DNA of 58,558 nucleotides from NCBI GenBank assembly GCA_027485615.1, contig JAIXQS010000106.1, forward strand, positions 1-58,558, given 5' to 3'. The stretch is from Verrucomicrobiaceae bacterium (GTDB taxonomy: Bacteria; Verrucomicrobiota; Verrucomicrobiia; Verrucomicrobiales; Akkermansiaceae). The notes beneath the pieces are model-generated. The model made no database searches. It saw nothing but the letters and a program-made list of their open reading frames with translations, and was not told where the DNA came from. This document shows, piece by piece, positions 26,123-34,539 of this stretch (positions within the stretch are counted from its first letter, which is position 1; each line of letters starts with the position of its first letter). The position numbers and the translations under genes are program-made.

Positions 26123-26860
26123 ATGATTGGAATGGTGCTGGGGTCGGGATTGGGCGTTTTGGCGGATGAAGTGGCGGTCACCCGCGAGGTCGGCTTTGCG
26201 GAGGCGGGGCTCGCCGTTTCCACGGTGCCCGGACATGCGGGAAAGTTCCTTTTCGGAAAACTCGGCGGCTCAGATGTCGTCCTTATGAAAGGTCGCGTGC
26301 ACCTCTACGAAGGGCATGGCGCGGAGTCGGTAACGGCCGGAGTGCGCTGGATGGCGGAGCAAGGCGCGAACTCGCTTGTCCTCACAAACGCCGCTGGCAC
26401 ATTGAACCGGGATTTTCCCCCCGGCGGGTGGATGATGCTTTCCGACCATCTCAACCTCACCGGCGCAAGCCCGCTTTCGGGAGCGAACTTCATCGACATG
26501 AGCGTGGTTTATGACGCGGCATGGCGCGCGGATTTCAGAAAAGTGGCGGCAGCACAAGGGATGAAACTCAATGAAGGGGTCTATGCCGGTTTGCGCGGCC
26601 CGCAGTATGAGACCCCGGCGGAAATTCGGATGCTGCGGACGATCGGCGCGGATGCCGTCGGCATGAGCACCGTTCTCGAGGCCATCCAAGCGCGGGCTCT
26701 CGGCATGCGCGTCGTCGGCTTTTCCTGCCTCACCAACTGGGCTGCCGGGATGCAGGAAAACCTAAACCATGAGGAAGTCCTCGAAACCGGCAAGAGCGCC
26801 GCACGCGTGATGGCCGGATTGCTCAAGGAAGTCATCTCAGTGAATCCTGACGGCACCTGA
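26123..26860 (+). CDS. punA: Purine nucleoside phosphorylase (trimeric, inosine/guanosine type)
   Basis: The 245-aa product begins MIGMVLGSGLG, the phosphate-binding loop of the family. It carries GRVHLYEGH, LTNAAGTLN, the base-binding YAGLRGPQYETPAEI and GADAVGMSTVLEA, all conserved signatures of low-molecular-mass trimeric PNPs, which split purine nucleosides with phosphate. It is somewhat shorter at the N-terminus than typical members (about 270 aa), because the usual leading helices before the GSGLG loop are missing. The start has a plausible GAGGT ribosome site at the right distance. It seems to be a single-gene unit divergent from the LysM gene. The residue that sets substrate preference was not assigned. 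Confidence 0.93.
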   Translation: MIGMVLGSGLGVLADEVAVTREVGFAEAGLAVSTVPGHAGKFLFGKLGGSDVVLMKGRVHLYEGHGAESVTAGVRWMAEQGANSLVLTNAAGTLNRDFPPGGWMMLSDHLNLTGASPLSGANFIDMSVVYDAAWRADFRKVAAAQGMKLNEGVYAGLRGPQYETPAEIRMLRTIGADAVGMSTVLEAIQARALGMRVVGFSCLTNWAAGMQENLNHEEVLETGKSAARVMAGLLKEVISVNPDGT

Positions 26861-26906
26861 ACTATACTCTGGCGCTGCGGGGATTTGTGTAGTAAGTTCA
26901 GACACT

Positions 26907-27428
26907 ATGAAAACCCTCATTGTTCTCACAACACTTGCCATCTCCGTCCCATTGGCACCCGCGCAAACCGCCGCCCAGAAGGCCGATGACTATTATAGGA
27001 AAGGAGTAGCTGCAGAGAAAGCGGGAGATCCCACCACCGCGAGTGCCGCCTATCACGCAGCCCTCCAGTTAGTTCCCGGTCACGTCAACGCCCGCTATCG
27101 CGCCGGACAGGTGAAAATCGAGGCGGGTTCCATTCGATCCTCGGCAACCGAGGCGAAAATCGGTGGCGTGAAAATCCCGGTATACCGCATCGAGAAAGCG
27201 AGCGTCTCCGAGGCGATCGCTGCACTCGGCCTTGCCATTGAGAAAGCGAGCAATGAAGAGGTCACGCCCAATTTCATCATTCAGGATCCGAAGGGTAAGC
27301 TTGCGGATGCCGAGATCTCCATGCAGCTGAAGAACGTCCCGGCGAAGGCGATCCTTGATTACATCCACAGTCAGGCGAACACACAGGCTCGATTCGACGA
27401 ACACGCGGTGGTGATCATTGCACGGTGA
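26907..27428 (+). CDS. Secreted TPR protein with a secretin/TonB short N-terminal-like domain
   Basis: The 173-aa product has a signal peptide (MKTLIVLTTLAISVPLAPAQ) and one or two TPR-like helices (DDYYRKGVAAEKAGD, AAYHAALQLVPGHVNARY). A C-terminal segment of about 80 residues has the pattern ISMQLKNVPAKAILDYIHSQ ending in VVII, as in STN domains. STN domains occur in secretins and TonB receptors; here the domain stands alone, so the role is unknown. A TATACT box at 26864-26869 could serve as -10, with no clear -35. The gene is 46 bp after punA and converges on the azurin-like gene. Confidence 0.7.
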   Translation: MKTLIVLTTLAISVPLAPAQTAAQKADDYYRKGVAAEKAGDPTTASAAYHAALQLVPGHVNARYRAGQVKIEAGSIRSSATEAKIGGVKIPVYRIEKASVSEAIAALGLAIEKASNEEVTPNFIIQDPKGKLADAEISMQLKNVPAKAILDYIHSQANTQARFDEHAVVIIAR

Positions 27429-27459
27429 CAGCTTCGTCAAAGAGGATCGCGAAGCTGTC
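27427..27459 (+). terminator. Possible hairpin terminator after the TPR gene
   Basis: Arms GACAGCTTCG (27427-27436) and CGAAGCTGTC (27450-27459) form a perfect 10-bp stem with a 13-base loop that overlaps the stop codon. No T-run follows, so a Rho-independent terminator is uncertain. It could serve both converging genes or protect the transcript end. Confidence 0.4.
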
Positions 27460-27522
27460 CTGAGATTGCCGAAAAGCCGCAAAGGCCTGCGGATCGTCGG
27501 CTCCGGAATCCAAAGGCGGGGA

Positions 27523-27969
27523 TCATTTTGCCTTCACCGTCATAACGCCCTGCATGATCGCGAAGTGACCAGGAAAACTGCAGATAAAGGGATAATCGCC
27601 AGCCGCCGGTGCGGTGAAGGTAATCTCGTCCGACTCGCCGCCTCCCAGCATTTTGGTGTGTGCGACCATTTCCTTTTTCGATTCCTCGTCCTGCGGAATG
27701 TATCCCGTATCCTTGGATGGTGCGCATTTCGTGGCAAAGGCGGGTACCGCCGTCCCGGATCTCAGGATCACAACGTTATGCCCCATCGCGACGGCCGGGA
27801 GTTGGCCAATGTGTTTGAAAGAGAGAATCACCTTCTGGCCTTCTGTCACCTCGAACGTCTTGATGTTGTACTGCATTTGGTCGTTCCCGGTAATCTCTAC
27901 CTTCGCATCCTGGGCGGATGCCTGAAAGATGAGCGCGGAGGATAGTAGTGAGATGGCGAATTTCTTCAT
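27523..27969 (-). CDS. Azurin-like type 1 copper protein
   Basis: The 148-aa product has a signal peptide (MKKFAISLLSSALIFQASAQ) and a cupredoxin fold. The copper ligands are H64 (AMGHNVV), C130, H135 and M139 in FICSFPGHFAIM; the spacing Cys-x4-His-x3-Met equals that of azurin. The loop CAPSKDTGYIPQ also resembles azurin, including its second Cys. The family carries single electrons in the periplasm. No oxidase or reductase gene adjoins it, but the window's multihaem genes lie about 7 kb away and could share this carrier. It is monocistronic and divergent from glnB. Confidence 0.92.
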   Translation of the reverse strand: MKKFAISLLSSALIFQASAQDAKVEITGNDQMQYNIKTFEVTEGQKVILSFKHIGQLPAVAMGHNVVILRSGTAVPAFATKCAPSKDTGYIPQDEESKKEMVAHTKMLGGGESDEITFTAPAAGDYPFICSFPGHFAIMQGVMTVKAK

Positions 27970-28115
27970 AAGCTATGGTTACGCCGCATGATGAACCACA
28001 TTTCATCGAATCGCAACCCCATCGGATGAATTTTACGGACGCAAAGGGATTTCCGCTCGCAAACTGTCGCAATTGCCGATACCCTGATCCCAGCTGGGAG
28101 TTGGCTGCTCCATAC

Positions 28116-28132
28116 TTGGCACGCCATTTGCT
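28116..28132 (+). promoter_or_regulatory. Sigma-54 (RpoN) promoter of the P-II gene
   Basis: TTGGCACG-CCAT-TTGCT matches the -24/-12 consensus YTGGCACG-N4-TTGCW at every defined position. The GG (28118-28119) and GC (28130-28131) are separated by exactly ten bases, as sigma-54 requires. Transcription would begin near 28143, about 17 bases before the ATG at 28160. It implies control by an NtrC-type activator responding to nitrogen status. An enhancer site upstream was not identified. Confidence 0.85.
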
Positions 28133-28138
28133 ACCTAA

Positions 28139-28507
<369 letters not shown>

Positions 28508-28531
28508 GCCCAGACCCAATAATTCATAAAG

Positions 28532-28564
28532 CCGCCCTACCGGAAATGGAGGGCGGTTTTTTTT
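28532..28564 (+). terminator. Rho-independent terminator of glnB
   Basis: CCGCCCT (28532-28538) pairs with AGGGCGG (28550-28556) around an 11-base loop, followed directly by eight Ts (28557-28564). It begins 24 bases after the glnB stop, a textbook intrinsic terminator. Confidence 0.93.
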
Positions 28565-28683
28565 GTGTCGCCCGCAGAATATCGATGGAAAAAGAAGGGC
28601 TCTCACCTCCCGCCTTGATCAAACATTGAGATCCCGCCAAAGCACGTGTAAATTGCCCGCTTCGCTTTGCCGCGCCAGCTGGC

Positions 28684-29280
28684 TCAACCGCCCCTCCGGA
28701 AGCTCTGGACACCATCTGCAATGCCACGGGCAATCGCGTCGCGGAACCAAGCGGTCTTCATGCGACTGCGCTCGTTGGAATTACTTACGAAACCACCCTC
28801 GACTAGGATTGAAGGAATGTTCGTGTTCCGAATCACATAGTATCGGGCGTATTTGACACCGCGATCCACCACCTTGGTCCGGCTCATCACGCCGCGATGC
28901 ACATTCCGGGCCAGTTGATGGCTCTGCTTGCTATGATAAAAGGTTTCGATGCCGCTCACATGCTGCTTCCATGTGTAGTTGTAGTGGATGCTGATGAAGA
29001 TCGCGCTCCTGTATTTGTTCGCCATCGTCATCCGACCCGGGAGCGAGACGAAGTAATCGCTGCGCCGGGTGAGCACCGTATTGTAGCCCATTTTTTTGAG
29101 ATGTGACTCAAGACGGATCGAGGTATCCAGCGCCAGATGCTTCTCGTAAACGCGCCCCCATTGACCTCCTTTGTCGTGGCCGCCGTGGCCGGGATCAATG
29201 ATCACCGTACGGAAACTGTAGGCGCTGGCCGATGCCGAAAATCCTAGGCAGAGCAACAGATTGAGAATCAAATTTTTCAT
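28684..29280 (-). CDS. Secreted N-acetylmuramoyl-L-alanine amidase (Amidase_3)
   Basis: The 198-aa product starts at ATG 29280 with a signal peptide (MKNLILNLLLCLGFSASASA). The catalytic domain has the zinc ligands of the family: His in IIDPGHGGHD, Glu in VYEKHLALD, His in FISIHYNY, and the catalytic Glu in ILVEGGFVSN. The enzyme cuts the bond between MurNAc and the peptide stem of peptidoglycan. There are no SH3, LysM or AMIN targeting domains. The frame is open for 58 codons upstream, but that part is basic and unlike a leader, so the later ATG is preferred. Confidence 0.92.
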   Translation of the reverse strand: MKNLILNLLLCLGFSASASAYSFRTVIIDPGHGGHDKGGQWGRVYEKHLALDTSIRLESHLKKMGYNTVLTRRSDYFVSLPGRMTMANKYRSAIFISIHYNYTWKQHVSGIETFYHSKQSHQLARNVHRGVMSRTKVVDRGVKYARYYVIRNTNIPSILVEGGFVSNSNERSRMKTAWFRDAIARGIADGVQSFRRGG

Positions 29281-29377
29281 GATTTGTTTGGCTTCAACGA
29301 TTGTTAATTTATGTTGACAAAATTTCAAAAACTGTAAAGCGAAATCGTCTGGTTTGTGAGATTTCGATGGTTGGTGT

Positions 29378-30250
29378 CTACTCCAATGGAATTTCAGGCC
29401 GGTCCGTGGCCTTGCGAATCTTGGATCTCTCCGCCTCAACGGCCTTCGGATCATAGAGAATGCTATTCACGACCCGGACGGAGCCGTCTCCGTAAGCCAT
29501 CAGGATAGGATCGCCTTGAGCCGCGCGCTGGTGGATGTCCCTTCCAACCAGTTTGCCGTCGGCACTGACCTGGCAATGCACCCACATGGAAGGGGTTCCG
29601 AGATACATCACATGCATGCGCTGTTTGCCGTCCAGGGTGACCATCGGCTTTCTAAGCATCAACGCGTTGCCCAGCGGAAAAGTGGTGATCGGTATGCCGC
29701 TGCGACCGTCAACCACCTGGGCGTAAAGCTGGGTTTTCTGGCCGTCGGAAAAAGTCATGAGCTTAAGTTCCCGGGTGTGGCTGCCGTTACCTTTGCCAAC
29801 ACCGATTTTCTGAGACCAATACAGTCTTCCCGGATTCAGGTTAAACAGCATACGGTTGGTCGAAGCACCTTGAACGGTCTCATTGGGATCCCTCACAACC
29901 GCTGAAGCCGCATAATTCCCCTGGCTGTCGAGAAGGAAGTATTCCGTGAGATCGACACGCTTCGCAAGAGACTCCCCCGCCTTGATTTTCATGGCACCGA
30001 ATACGTTGAGCTTGCGGGTGGGCACCGGGTTACCCTTGCTGTTGGTGACCACGAACGACAACCAAGGAAGTGCGCGGGTGGAGGCCAGGGTCAATTCCCG
30101 CCCGCTGTGGTTGGTGACGATGATTTCCGCAATCACCGACTCACCCGCTATGTAAGTCTTTTTGTTCATGCTCAGCGAGGTGGCGAGCTGCGCCCGCAAT
30201 TCCGACATCGGGGCGAGGGAAATCGCGAGCAACAAAAGGAATCGGGTCAT
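29378..30250 (-). CDS. Secreted protein of unknown function
   Basis: The 290-aa product starts at ATG 30250 with a leader (MTRFLLLLAISLAPMSELRA). The N-terminal 120 residues look like an immunoglobulin-type beta domain (YIAGESVIAEIIVTNHSGRE), similar in style to domains found before the amidase and DUF1080 groups. The C-terminal part contains YLGTPSMWVHCQVSADG. I recognise no catalytic motif. It is transcribed in the same direction as the amidase and DUF1080 genes, with gaps of 97 and 73 bp. Confidence 0.75.
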   Translation of the reverse strand: MTRFLLLLAISLAPMSELRAQLATSLSMNKKTYIAGESVIAEIIVTNHSGRELTLASTRALPWLSFVVTNSKGNPVPTRKLNVFGAMKIKAGESLAKRVDLTEYFLLDSQGNYAASAVVRDPNETVQGASTNRMLFNLNPGRLYWSQKIGVGKGNGSHTRELKLMTFSDGQKTQLYAQVVDGRSGIPITTFPLGNALMLRKPMVTLDGKQRMHVMYLGTPSMWVHCQVSADGKLVGRDIHQRAAQGDPILMAYGDGSVRVVNSILYDPKAVEAERSKIRKATDRPEIPLE

Positions 30251-30323
30251 GCAACCCAAGCTAGCGTCACCGGACGGCCAGTCAATCTAACGAAACGGTA
30301 TTTCCGCGCGCCGCTCGCGAAAA

Positions 30324-31115
30324 TCATTTTTCCCGATCCCGCTCGCCGAGCGGACGAACCCAGATGTTGCGGAATTCCACGGGGTCGCCGTGGAACTGCA
30401 GGCGCAGCGGGCCGGTCTCCGGATGTTTGGCGGGATACGCAGCGAGGTTCTTGTGGGTGGTGGTGCCCAGGAAGGACTCGCCGTTCTGAACAACCACGCC
30501 GTTGTGGATCACCGTCACCTTGGCCGGCGTGATCACTTTCTCTCCTTCGTAAACGGGCGGGGTGAAAGTAATGTCGTAACTGTTCCATTCACCCTGGGGT
30601 GAGGTGGCGTTCACGAGCGGCGGTAGCTGGCCGTAAAGGGCGGTGGCCTGACCATCGGGGTAAGTCGGGTTCGTGTGGCTCTGGAGAACCTGAATCTCAT
30701 AGCGTCCCATCACGAAAATTCCGCTATTCCCCCCGCCTTGTCCGCTCACTTTCCTGCCGGCCGGAAGCCTCCATTCGAAATGGATTTGGACGGCTCCGAA
30801 TTCGTCTTTTGTGCGGATATCGGCGCCCTTGGCGACCATAACTCCATCCCGCACCTCCCATGGGGATGCCTCGCCGTTGACCGCAACCCAAGCGTCGGTA
30901 TTGCTTCCGTCGAAAAGAACGACCGCATCGGAAGGCGGTTTCACCACGACAGCTCCCCCGCTCTCGATCACTCTAGGCTGAGGTCGCTCGCCATCGTGGA
31001 CGTGAAATTCCGTCCCGGGGATGATGGGGGTGTCCTGATGTCCGGCAATCTGCGCTGAAAGACTTCCGGCTCCGAACATTGATCCGCCCGCGATGAGAAT
31101 AAACCTTGTTTTCAT
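30324..31115 (-). CDS. 3-keto-disaccharide hydrolase (DUF1080) domain protein, secreted
   Basis: The 263-aa product starts at ATG 31115 with a leader (MKTRFILIAGGSMFGAGSLSA). The DUF1080 jelly roll begins with VVLFDGSNTDAWVAVNG, carries WEVRDGVMVAKG, FGAVQIHFEWRLP and GNSGIFVMGRYEIQVLQS, and ends GDPVEFRNIWVRPL, all hallmarks of the family. Members are expanded in Verrucomicrobia and Planctomycetes; some cleave 3-ketoglycosides made by sugar dehydrogenases. Two PVC-type dehydrogenases are encoded elsewhere in the window, but not next to this gene. Confidence 0.92.
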   Translation of the reverse strand: MKTRFILIAGGSMFGAGSLSAQIAGHQDTPIIPGTEFHVHDGERPQPRVIESGGAVVVKPPSDAVVLFDGSNTDAWVAVNGEASPWEVRDGVMVAKGADIRTKDEFGAVQIHFEWRLPAGRKVSGQGGGNSGIFVMGRYEIQVLQSHTNPTYPDGQATALYGQLPPLVNATSPQGEWNSYDITFTPPVYEGEKVITPAKVTVIHNGVVVQNGESFLGTTTHKNLAAYPAKHPETGPLRLQFHGDPVEFRNIWVRPLGERDREK

Positions 31116-31221
31116 GTGCGGATAGAAACGCTTCTGTATCCCAGGTCTTTCAAGCCATTTCGCGAAGGTGCGCCGAATGCGGGTTGCCGCTGCGCCCGAT
31201 CCATGGATATTCTCGCCAGCC

Positions 31222-32229
31222 ATGGCCACCTTCACCGCCACCTCACCGAACAACAGCCAGTTTCCCTTCGAACTCGTCCGGCCGGATCTGGAGAAAGTCG
31301 AAATTGCGATACGCGGCCAAGTGCGGGATTTCGATTCCGCTGTGGAACCCTACATCGCCTACATTTGCAACACGTCCGGGAAAAGGATACGTCCTGCGCT
31401 GGCCATCCTCATAGGCGGCGCGGCGGGCGGAGTGAATGAAGACCACCGCAAGATCGGCGTGATCCTCGAGCTGATCCACATGGCAACGCTCGTCCACGAC
31501 GACATCATCGACGGCGCGACCGCCCGCCGCTCGATGCCGACGGCGAACGCGAAATGGGGCAATGCCCTCGCCGTTCTGTTAGGTGACGCGCTTTTCTCCC
31601 ACGCCCTCACCCTGGCCACCGATTTCAACTCGATCGACATCTGCCGCAAGGTGGGCAACGCCGCCCGCGAGGTTTGCCAGGGGGAGATCCTGCAAACGCA
31701 GCGGCGCTTCGACCTGACGCTTTCGAAAGCGGATTATTTCCGCGTGATCGAAATGAAAACCGGTGCCCTTTTCGCAGCCGCTACAAGCCTTGCCGCTGCC
31801 GTTTCCGGCCTCAGCGACAGTGACCAGGCCTCTCTCGCCGCTTACGGGATGAAACTCGGCACCGCTTACCAGATTTATGACGACTGCCTGGATCTCGTCG
31901 GCTCGGAGGAAGTCGTCGGGAAAACGCTCGGCACGGATCTTGCCAAGGGCAAGCTCACCCTGCCCATTCTCAACCTCCTCGAATCCGTGTCCGAAAGCCA
32001 ACGCGATGCGATCAACAGGCGCATTCTCGAGGAGAAGGAGATCGACTTGCCGGCACTCGTCGGCATCACCCAGTATGAAAGCGCGTTGGAAAACGCGGTG
32101 GGCACGGCGTTGGGTCTTCTCGAAGGCTGCCGTGAGGATCTCGGCGTGCTGTCGCCGTCCGAATACAAGGACGCACTTGTGCAGATCACACGTTTCCTGG
32201 AGACGCTGCTCGGGAAATGCCGCAACTGA
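31222..32229 (+). CDS. Long-chain trans-polyprenyl diphosphate synthase
   Basis: The 335-aa product is the usual length for octaprenyl/heptaprenyl synthases. The first Asp-rich motif is VHDDIIDGATARRSMP and the second YDDCLDL; SGKRIRPAL binds the substrate, and KGKLTLPIL is also conserved. The enzyme elongates farnesyl or geranylgeranyl diphosphate for the quinone side chain. Chain length cannot be set from sequence alone; small residues before the first DDxxD (IHMATL) suggest a long product. ATG 31222 is chosen over an in-frame GTG at 31168, because the intervening residues look like non-coding sequence. It is divergent from the DUF1080 gene. Confidence 0.92.
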   Translation: MATFTATSPNNSQFPFELVRPDLEKVEIAIRGQVRDFDSAVEPYIAYICNTSGKRIRPALAILIGGAAGGVNEDHRKIGVILELIHMATLVHDDIIDGATARRSMPTANAKWGNALAVLLGDALFSHALTLATDFNSIDICRKVGNAAREVCQGEILQTQRRFDLTLSKADYFRVIEMKTGALFAAATSLAAAVSGLSDSDQASLAAYGMKLGTAYQIYDDCLDLVGSEEVVGKTLGTDLAKGKLTLPILNLLESVSESQRDAINRRILEEKEIDLPALVGITQYESALENAVGTALGLLEGCREDLGVLSPSEYKDALVQITRFLETLLGKCRN

Positions 32230-32841
32230 TCAGGCGGATTTTAACACGTCCTTTTTCTCGTGGTGGAGGAAATGATCCCAGCTCTCGTCGCCGAGGCCGT
32301 TTTCCTGCAAGCCGTATAGCGGACGCCAGCGAGGTGCATACGGCTTCGCGGCGGGATGCATGTTCGCCTCGTGAGGGAGCTTGTTGGACTTCCGAGTGTT
32401 GCACCTCACGCATGAGGTCACGATGTTCTCCCACGTCGTCTTCCCGCCCTTGTCGCGCGGGATCACATGGTCGAGGTTCAGTTTCAGTTCGGGCAAAACC
32501 TTCTCGCAATACTGGCAGGTGAACTTGTCGCGGAGGAAAACATTGCGGCGGGTGAACTTCACCTCAAGGCGGGGCAGGCGGTCGTAGATCGCCAGCACGA
32601 TGATCTTCGGCACGCCCAAGGCGACGCGGACGCTATGGATCATTTCCAAACCAGACATGCGGCTCGAATAGCCGATCCATGAGCCGAGATCGTGGGTCGT
32701 GAACCGCTGCTCGCCCTCCACCTGCACGACCTGCGCATGGCCGAGGCAGAGCAAATGCACCGCCCGCCTCGCGGAGCAGGTATGTACCGGCTGCCAGAAG
32801 CGGTTCAACACCAGCACGGGCATGTCAAGAGGAGCGCTCAT
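32230..32841 (-). CDS. HNH endonuclease family protein
   Basis: The 203-aa product starts at ATG 32841, which has a GGAAAGGAT ribosome site. The HNH core is CQYCEKVLPELKLNLDHVIP...TTWENIVTSCVRCN, with two CXXC pairs for structural zinc and the His-Asn-His residues in LDHVIPRDKGG and WENIV. The N-terminal half (LVLNRFWQPVHTCSARRAV) is typical of a housekeeping HNH group found across the PVC phyla. The biological target is unknown. Its stop directly abuts that of the convergent polyprenyl synthase gene (TGATCA shared). Confidence 0.9.
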   Translation of the reverse strand: MSAPLDMPVLVLNRFWQPVHTCSARRAVHLLCLGHAQVVQVEGEQRFTTHDLGSWIGYSSRMSGLEMIHSVRVALGVPKIIVLAIYDRLPRLEVKFTRRNVFLRDKFTCQYCEKVLPELKLNLDHVIPRDKGGKTTWENIVTSCVRCNTRKSNKLPHEANMHPAAKPYAPRWRPLYGLQENGLGDESWDHFLHHEKKDVLKSA

Positions 32842-32962
32842 ATCCTTTCCCAACAAAACGTTGGCAAACTAGCAAACCTCCGCGCCCCGGCAACCGAAAA
32901 GGACGATATTGTTCCCCGAAGCAATCTGAGAGGCGCAATATCTGGTTCGCGACGTGATGAAC

Positions 32963-33027
32963 TTTACCGCTGATTCCCGCCGTTTTTAACGGTCATTTAA
33001 CGTGTCATTTACGCTGATTTAACCGGC
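32963..33027 (+). promoter_or_regulatory. Helically phased TTTA(A)CG direct repeats upstream of the outer-membrane protein gene
   Basis: Units beginning TTTACCGCTGA, TTTAACGGTCA, TTTAACGTGTC, TTTACGCTGA and TTTAACCGG start at 32963, 32985, 32996, 33008 and 33018. The spacings are 22, 11, 12 and 10, all multiples of about one helical turn. Such arrays are typical operators for winged-helix OmpR-family regulators. An OmpR-type regulator gene lies 0.8 kb downstream at 33826. The array is 72 bp before the ATG of the outer-membrane protein gene. Confidence 0.55.
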
Positions 33028-33098
33028 TTCGATGCATTTTCACGCCGACTCGGGACGACCACCGGGGAGATAAAACAACTACAAACAGCAAACACAGT

Positions 33099-33785
33099 AT
33101 GAAAATGATCCACCAATATCAGACTATCCGCAGAGCCGGAGCATTGCTTGCCACTACATGGCTCCTGTTCGGAGCTTCAGCCAAGGCAGCCACGCTTTGG
33201 GACGGCATGTATCTCGAAGTAATCGGCGGCTTCCACGGGCTAACGAGCGGTGACGTGAAACAGGCAGGAGCAACCAGCGAAGGCTCCTACGGCGGCGGCT
33301 TTCTCGCAGGTATGGCGATTGGGAAGGAATTGACCCCCGCCTGGTCTCTGGAACTCGAGTGGTTCTACCGCAGCAACGAACTGGATACGCTGGATGGCGG
33401 CGTCTTTGGCGGTGTCAACGACGGCGACTTCGCCTCCACCAACCTCATGCTCAATGCATTTTACACTTTCAGGAGTGAAAGCGCAGGCGAAGGATTCTTT
33501 GATAAAATCAGTCCTTACGTCGGTCTCGGCATCGGCGCGATGCAGGAGCTGGACATCGACATGACAGTGCTCGGTGTGGAGCAGGAATACTCGGACAATT
33601 GGGTGCCTTCCGCCCAGATCATTGTGGGCGCGATCTATCCGATCAACGAGCGCTTCTCCGCTTTCGGCGAACTGCGGTATCACTTCTCCGGCAGCTCAAC
33701 ATTGGAAGCGGAGACCGGTGGCTTGGAGGTGGATGCGGATTACAACGGATACTCCGCGCTATTTGGCATACGTTATTCGTTCTGA
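33099..33785 (+). CDS. Small outer-membrane beta-barrel protein
   Basis: The 228-aa product has a signal peptide ending near FGASAKAA, then alternating strands (GMYLEVIGGFHGL, AWSLELEWFYRS, KISPYVGLGIGAM, FSAFGELRYHF) and a C-terminus YSALFGIRYSF ending in Phe, the OmpA/OmpW-like eight-strand barrel pattern. There is no periplasmic extension. It is the last gene before a two-component pair in the same direction (40 bp gap), and a phased repeat array lies upstream. This suggests the porin is regulated by, and transcribed with, the two-component system. Confidence 0.82.
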   Translation: MKMIHQYQTIRRAGALLATTWLLFGASAKAATLWDGMYLEVIGGFHGLTSGDVKQAGATSEGSYGGGFLAGMAIGKELTPAWSLELEWFYRSNELDTLDGGVFGGVNDGDFASTNLMLNAFYTFRSESAGEGFFDKISPYVGLGIGAMQELDIDMTVLGVEQEYSDNWVPSAQIIVGAIYPINERFSAFGELRYHFSGSSTLEAETGGLEVDADYNGYSALFGIRYSF

Positions 33786-33825
33786 AAACTGGAATTCCCC
33801 AACGTTTCATGATTGATTCCGCCTA

Positions 33826-34539
33826 ATGAGCGATGTGCCGCCACTCCCTGTCCTGCTCGTGGAAGACGATCCCGATCTCGCCGCAAACATACAGGACTAT
33901 CTTGAACGACAAGGCTGGCGCGTGGACTACGCGCCAAACGGAGCACTGGCGATGCATCAGCTCATCGGCGGAAAACATTGTGCAGGGATTTTTGATCTGA
34001 GGCTGCCTGGGATCGGTGGCTTGGAGCTGTGCGAACGGGTTCGCGCCCAGATTTCTCCCGCACTGCCAATCCTGATGCTCACCGCTGCGGACACCTTGGA
34101 TGACCGGTTGCGGGGATTCCGGGCAGGATCGGATGACTACCTGGTGAAGCCCTTTGCGCTGGCTGAATTGTTGGCGCGGCTGCAAGCGTTGGTCCGTCGT
34201 TCTTCCAGATTCACCAATAACCTGGGGAAAACTTTGCGCATCGCGGATCTGAAATTGTGCGCATCCACCCGGGAAGTGATCCGTGACCATCAGCCGCTCA
34301 TGCTGACAAAAATGGGGTTCACCATTCTTGAAAAGCTAATGCAGCATGCCCCGGCTATCGTTCCACGCGCGGACCTGGAATTCCATCTCTGGGGCGATGA
34401 ACCGCCCGGCAGCGATGCCCTCCGCACACACATCGCCACTTTGAGGGCGGCGATTGATCCCCCGGATTTGCCCCCATTGTTGCTGACACACCGGGGCGTC
34501 GGTTACCAACTGCTGTCTTCGCGCCGATCCGCACCATGA
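33826..34539 (+). CDS. OmpR-family response regulator
   Basis: The 237-aa product has a receiver domain with acidic pocket VEDD (12-15), phosphoacceptor Asp57 (FDLRLPG), LMLTAADT and the conserved Lys in DYLVKPF. A winged-helix DNA-binding domain follows (about 135-230), with LMLTKMGFTILEKLMQ, the recognition region RTHIATLRAAID and the ending THRGVGYQLL. The pattern fits the QseB/PmrA/OmpR group. It overlaps the kinase gene by four bases (ATGA) and follows the outer-membrane protein gene. Confidence 0.95.
   Translation: MSDVPPLPVLLVEDDPDLAANIQDYLERQGWRVDYAPNGALAMHQLIGGKHCAGIFDLRLPGIGGLELCERVRAQISPALPILMLTAADTLDDRLRGFRAGSDDYLVKPFALAELLARLQALVRRSSRFTNNLGKTLRIADLKLCASTREVIRDHQPLMLTKMGFTILEKLMQHAPAIVPRADLEFHLWGDEPPGSDALRTHIATLRAAIDPPDLPPLLLTHRGVGYQLLSSRRSAP

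Noticed and set aside
32227..32232. TGATCA formed by two abutting stop codons, also at 53134-53139
   Set aside because: Two convergent gene pairs happen to share the palindrome. It follows from TGA meeting TCA and needs no special function.
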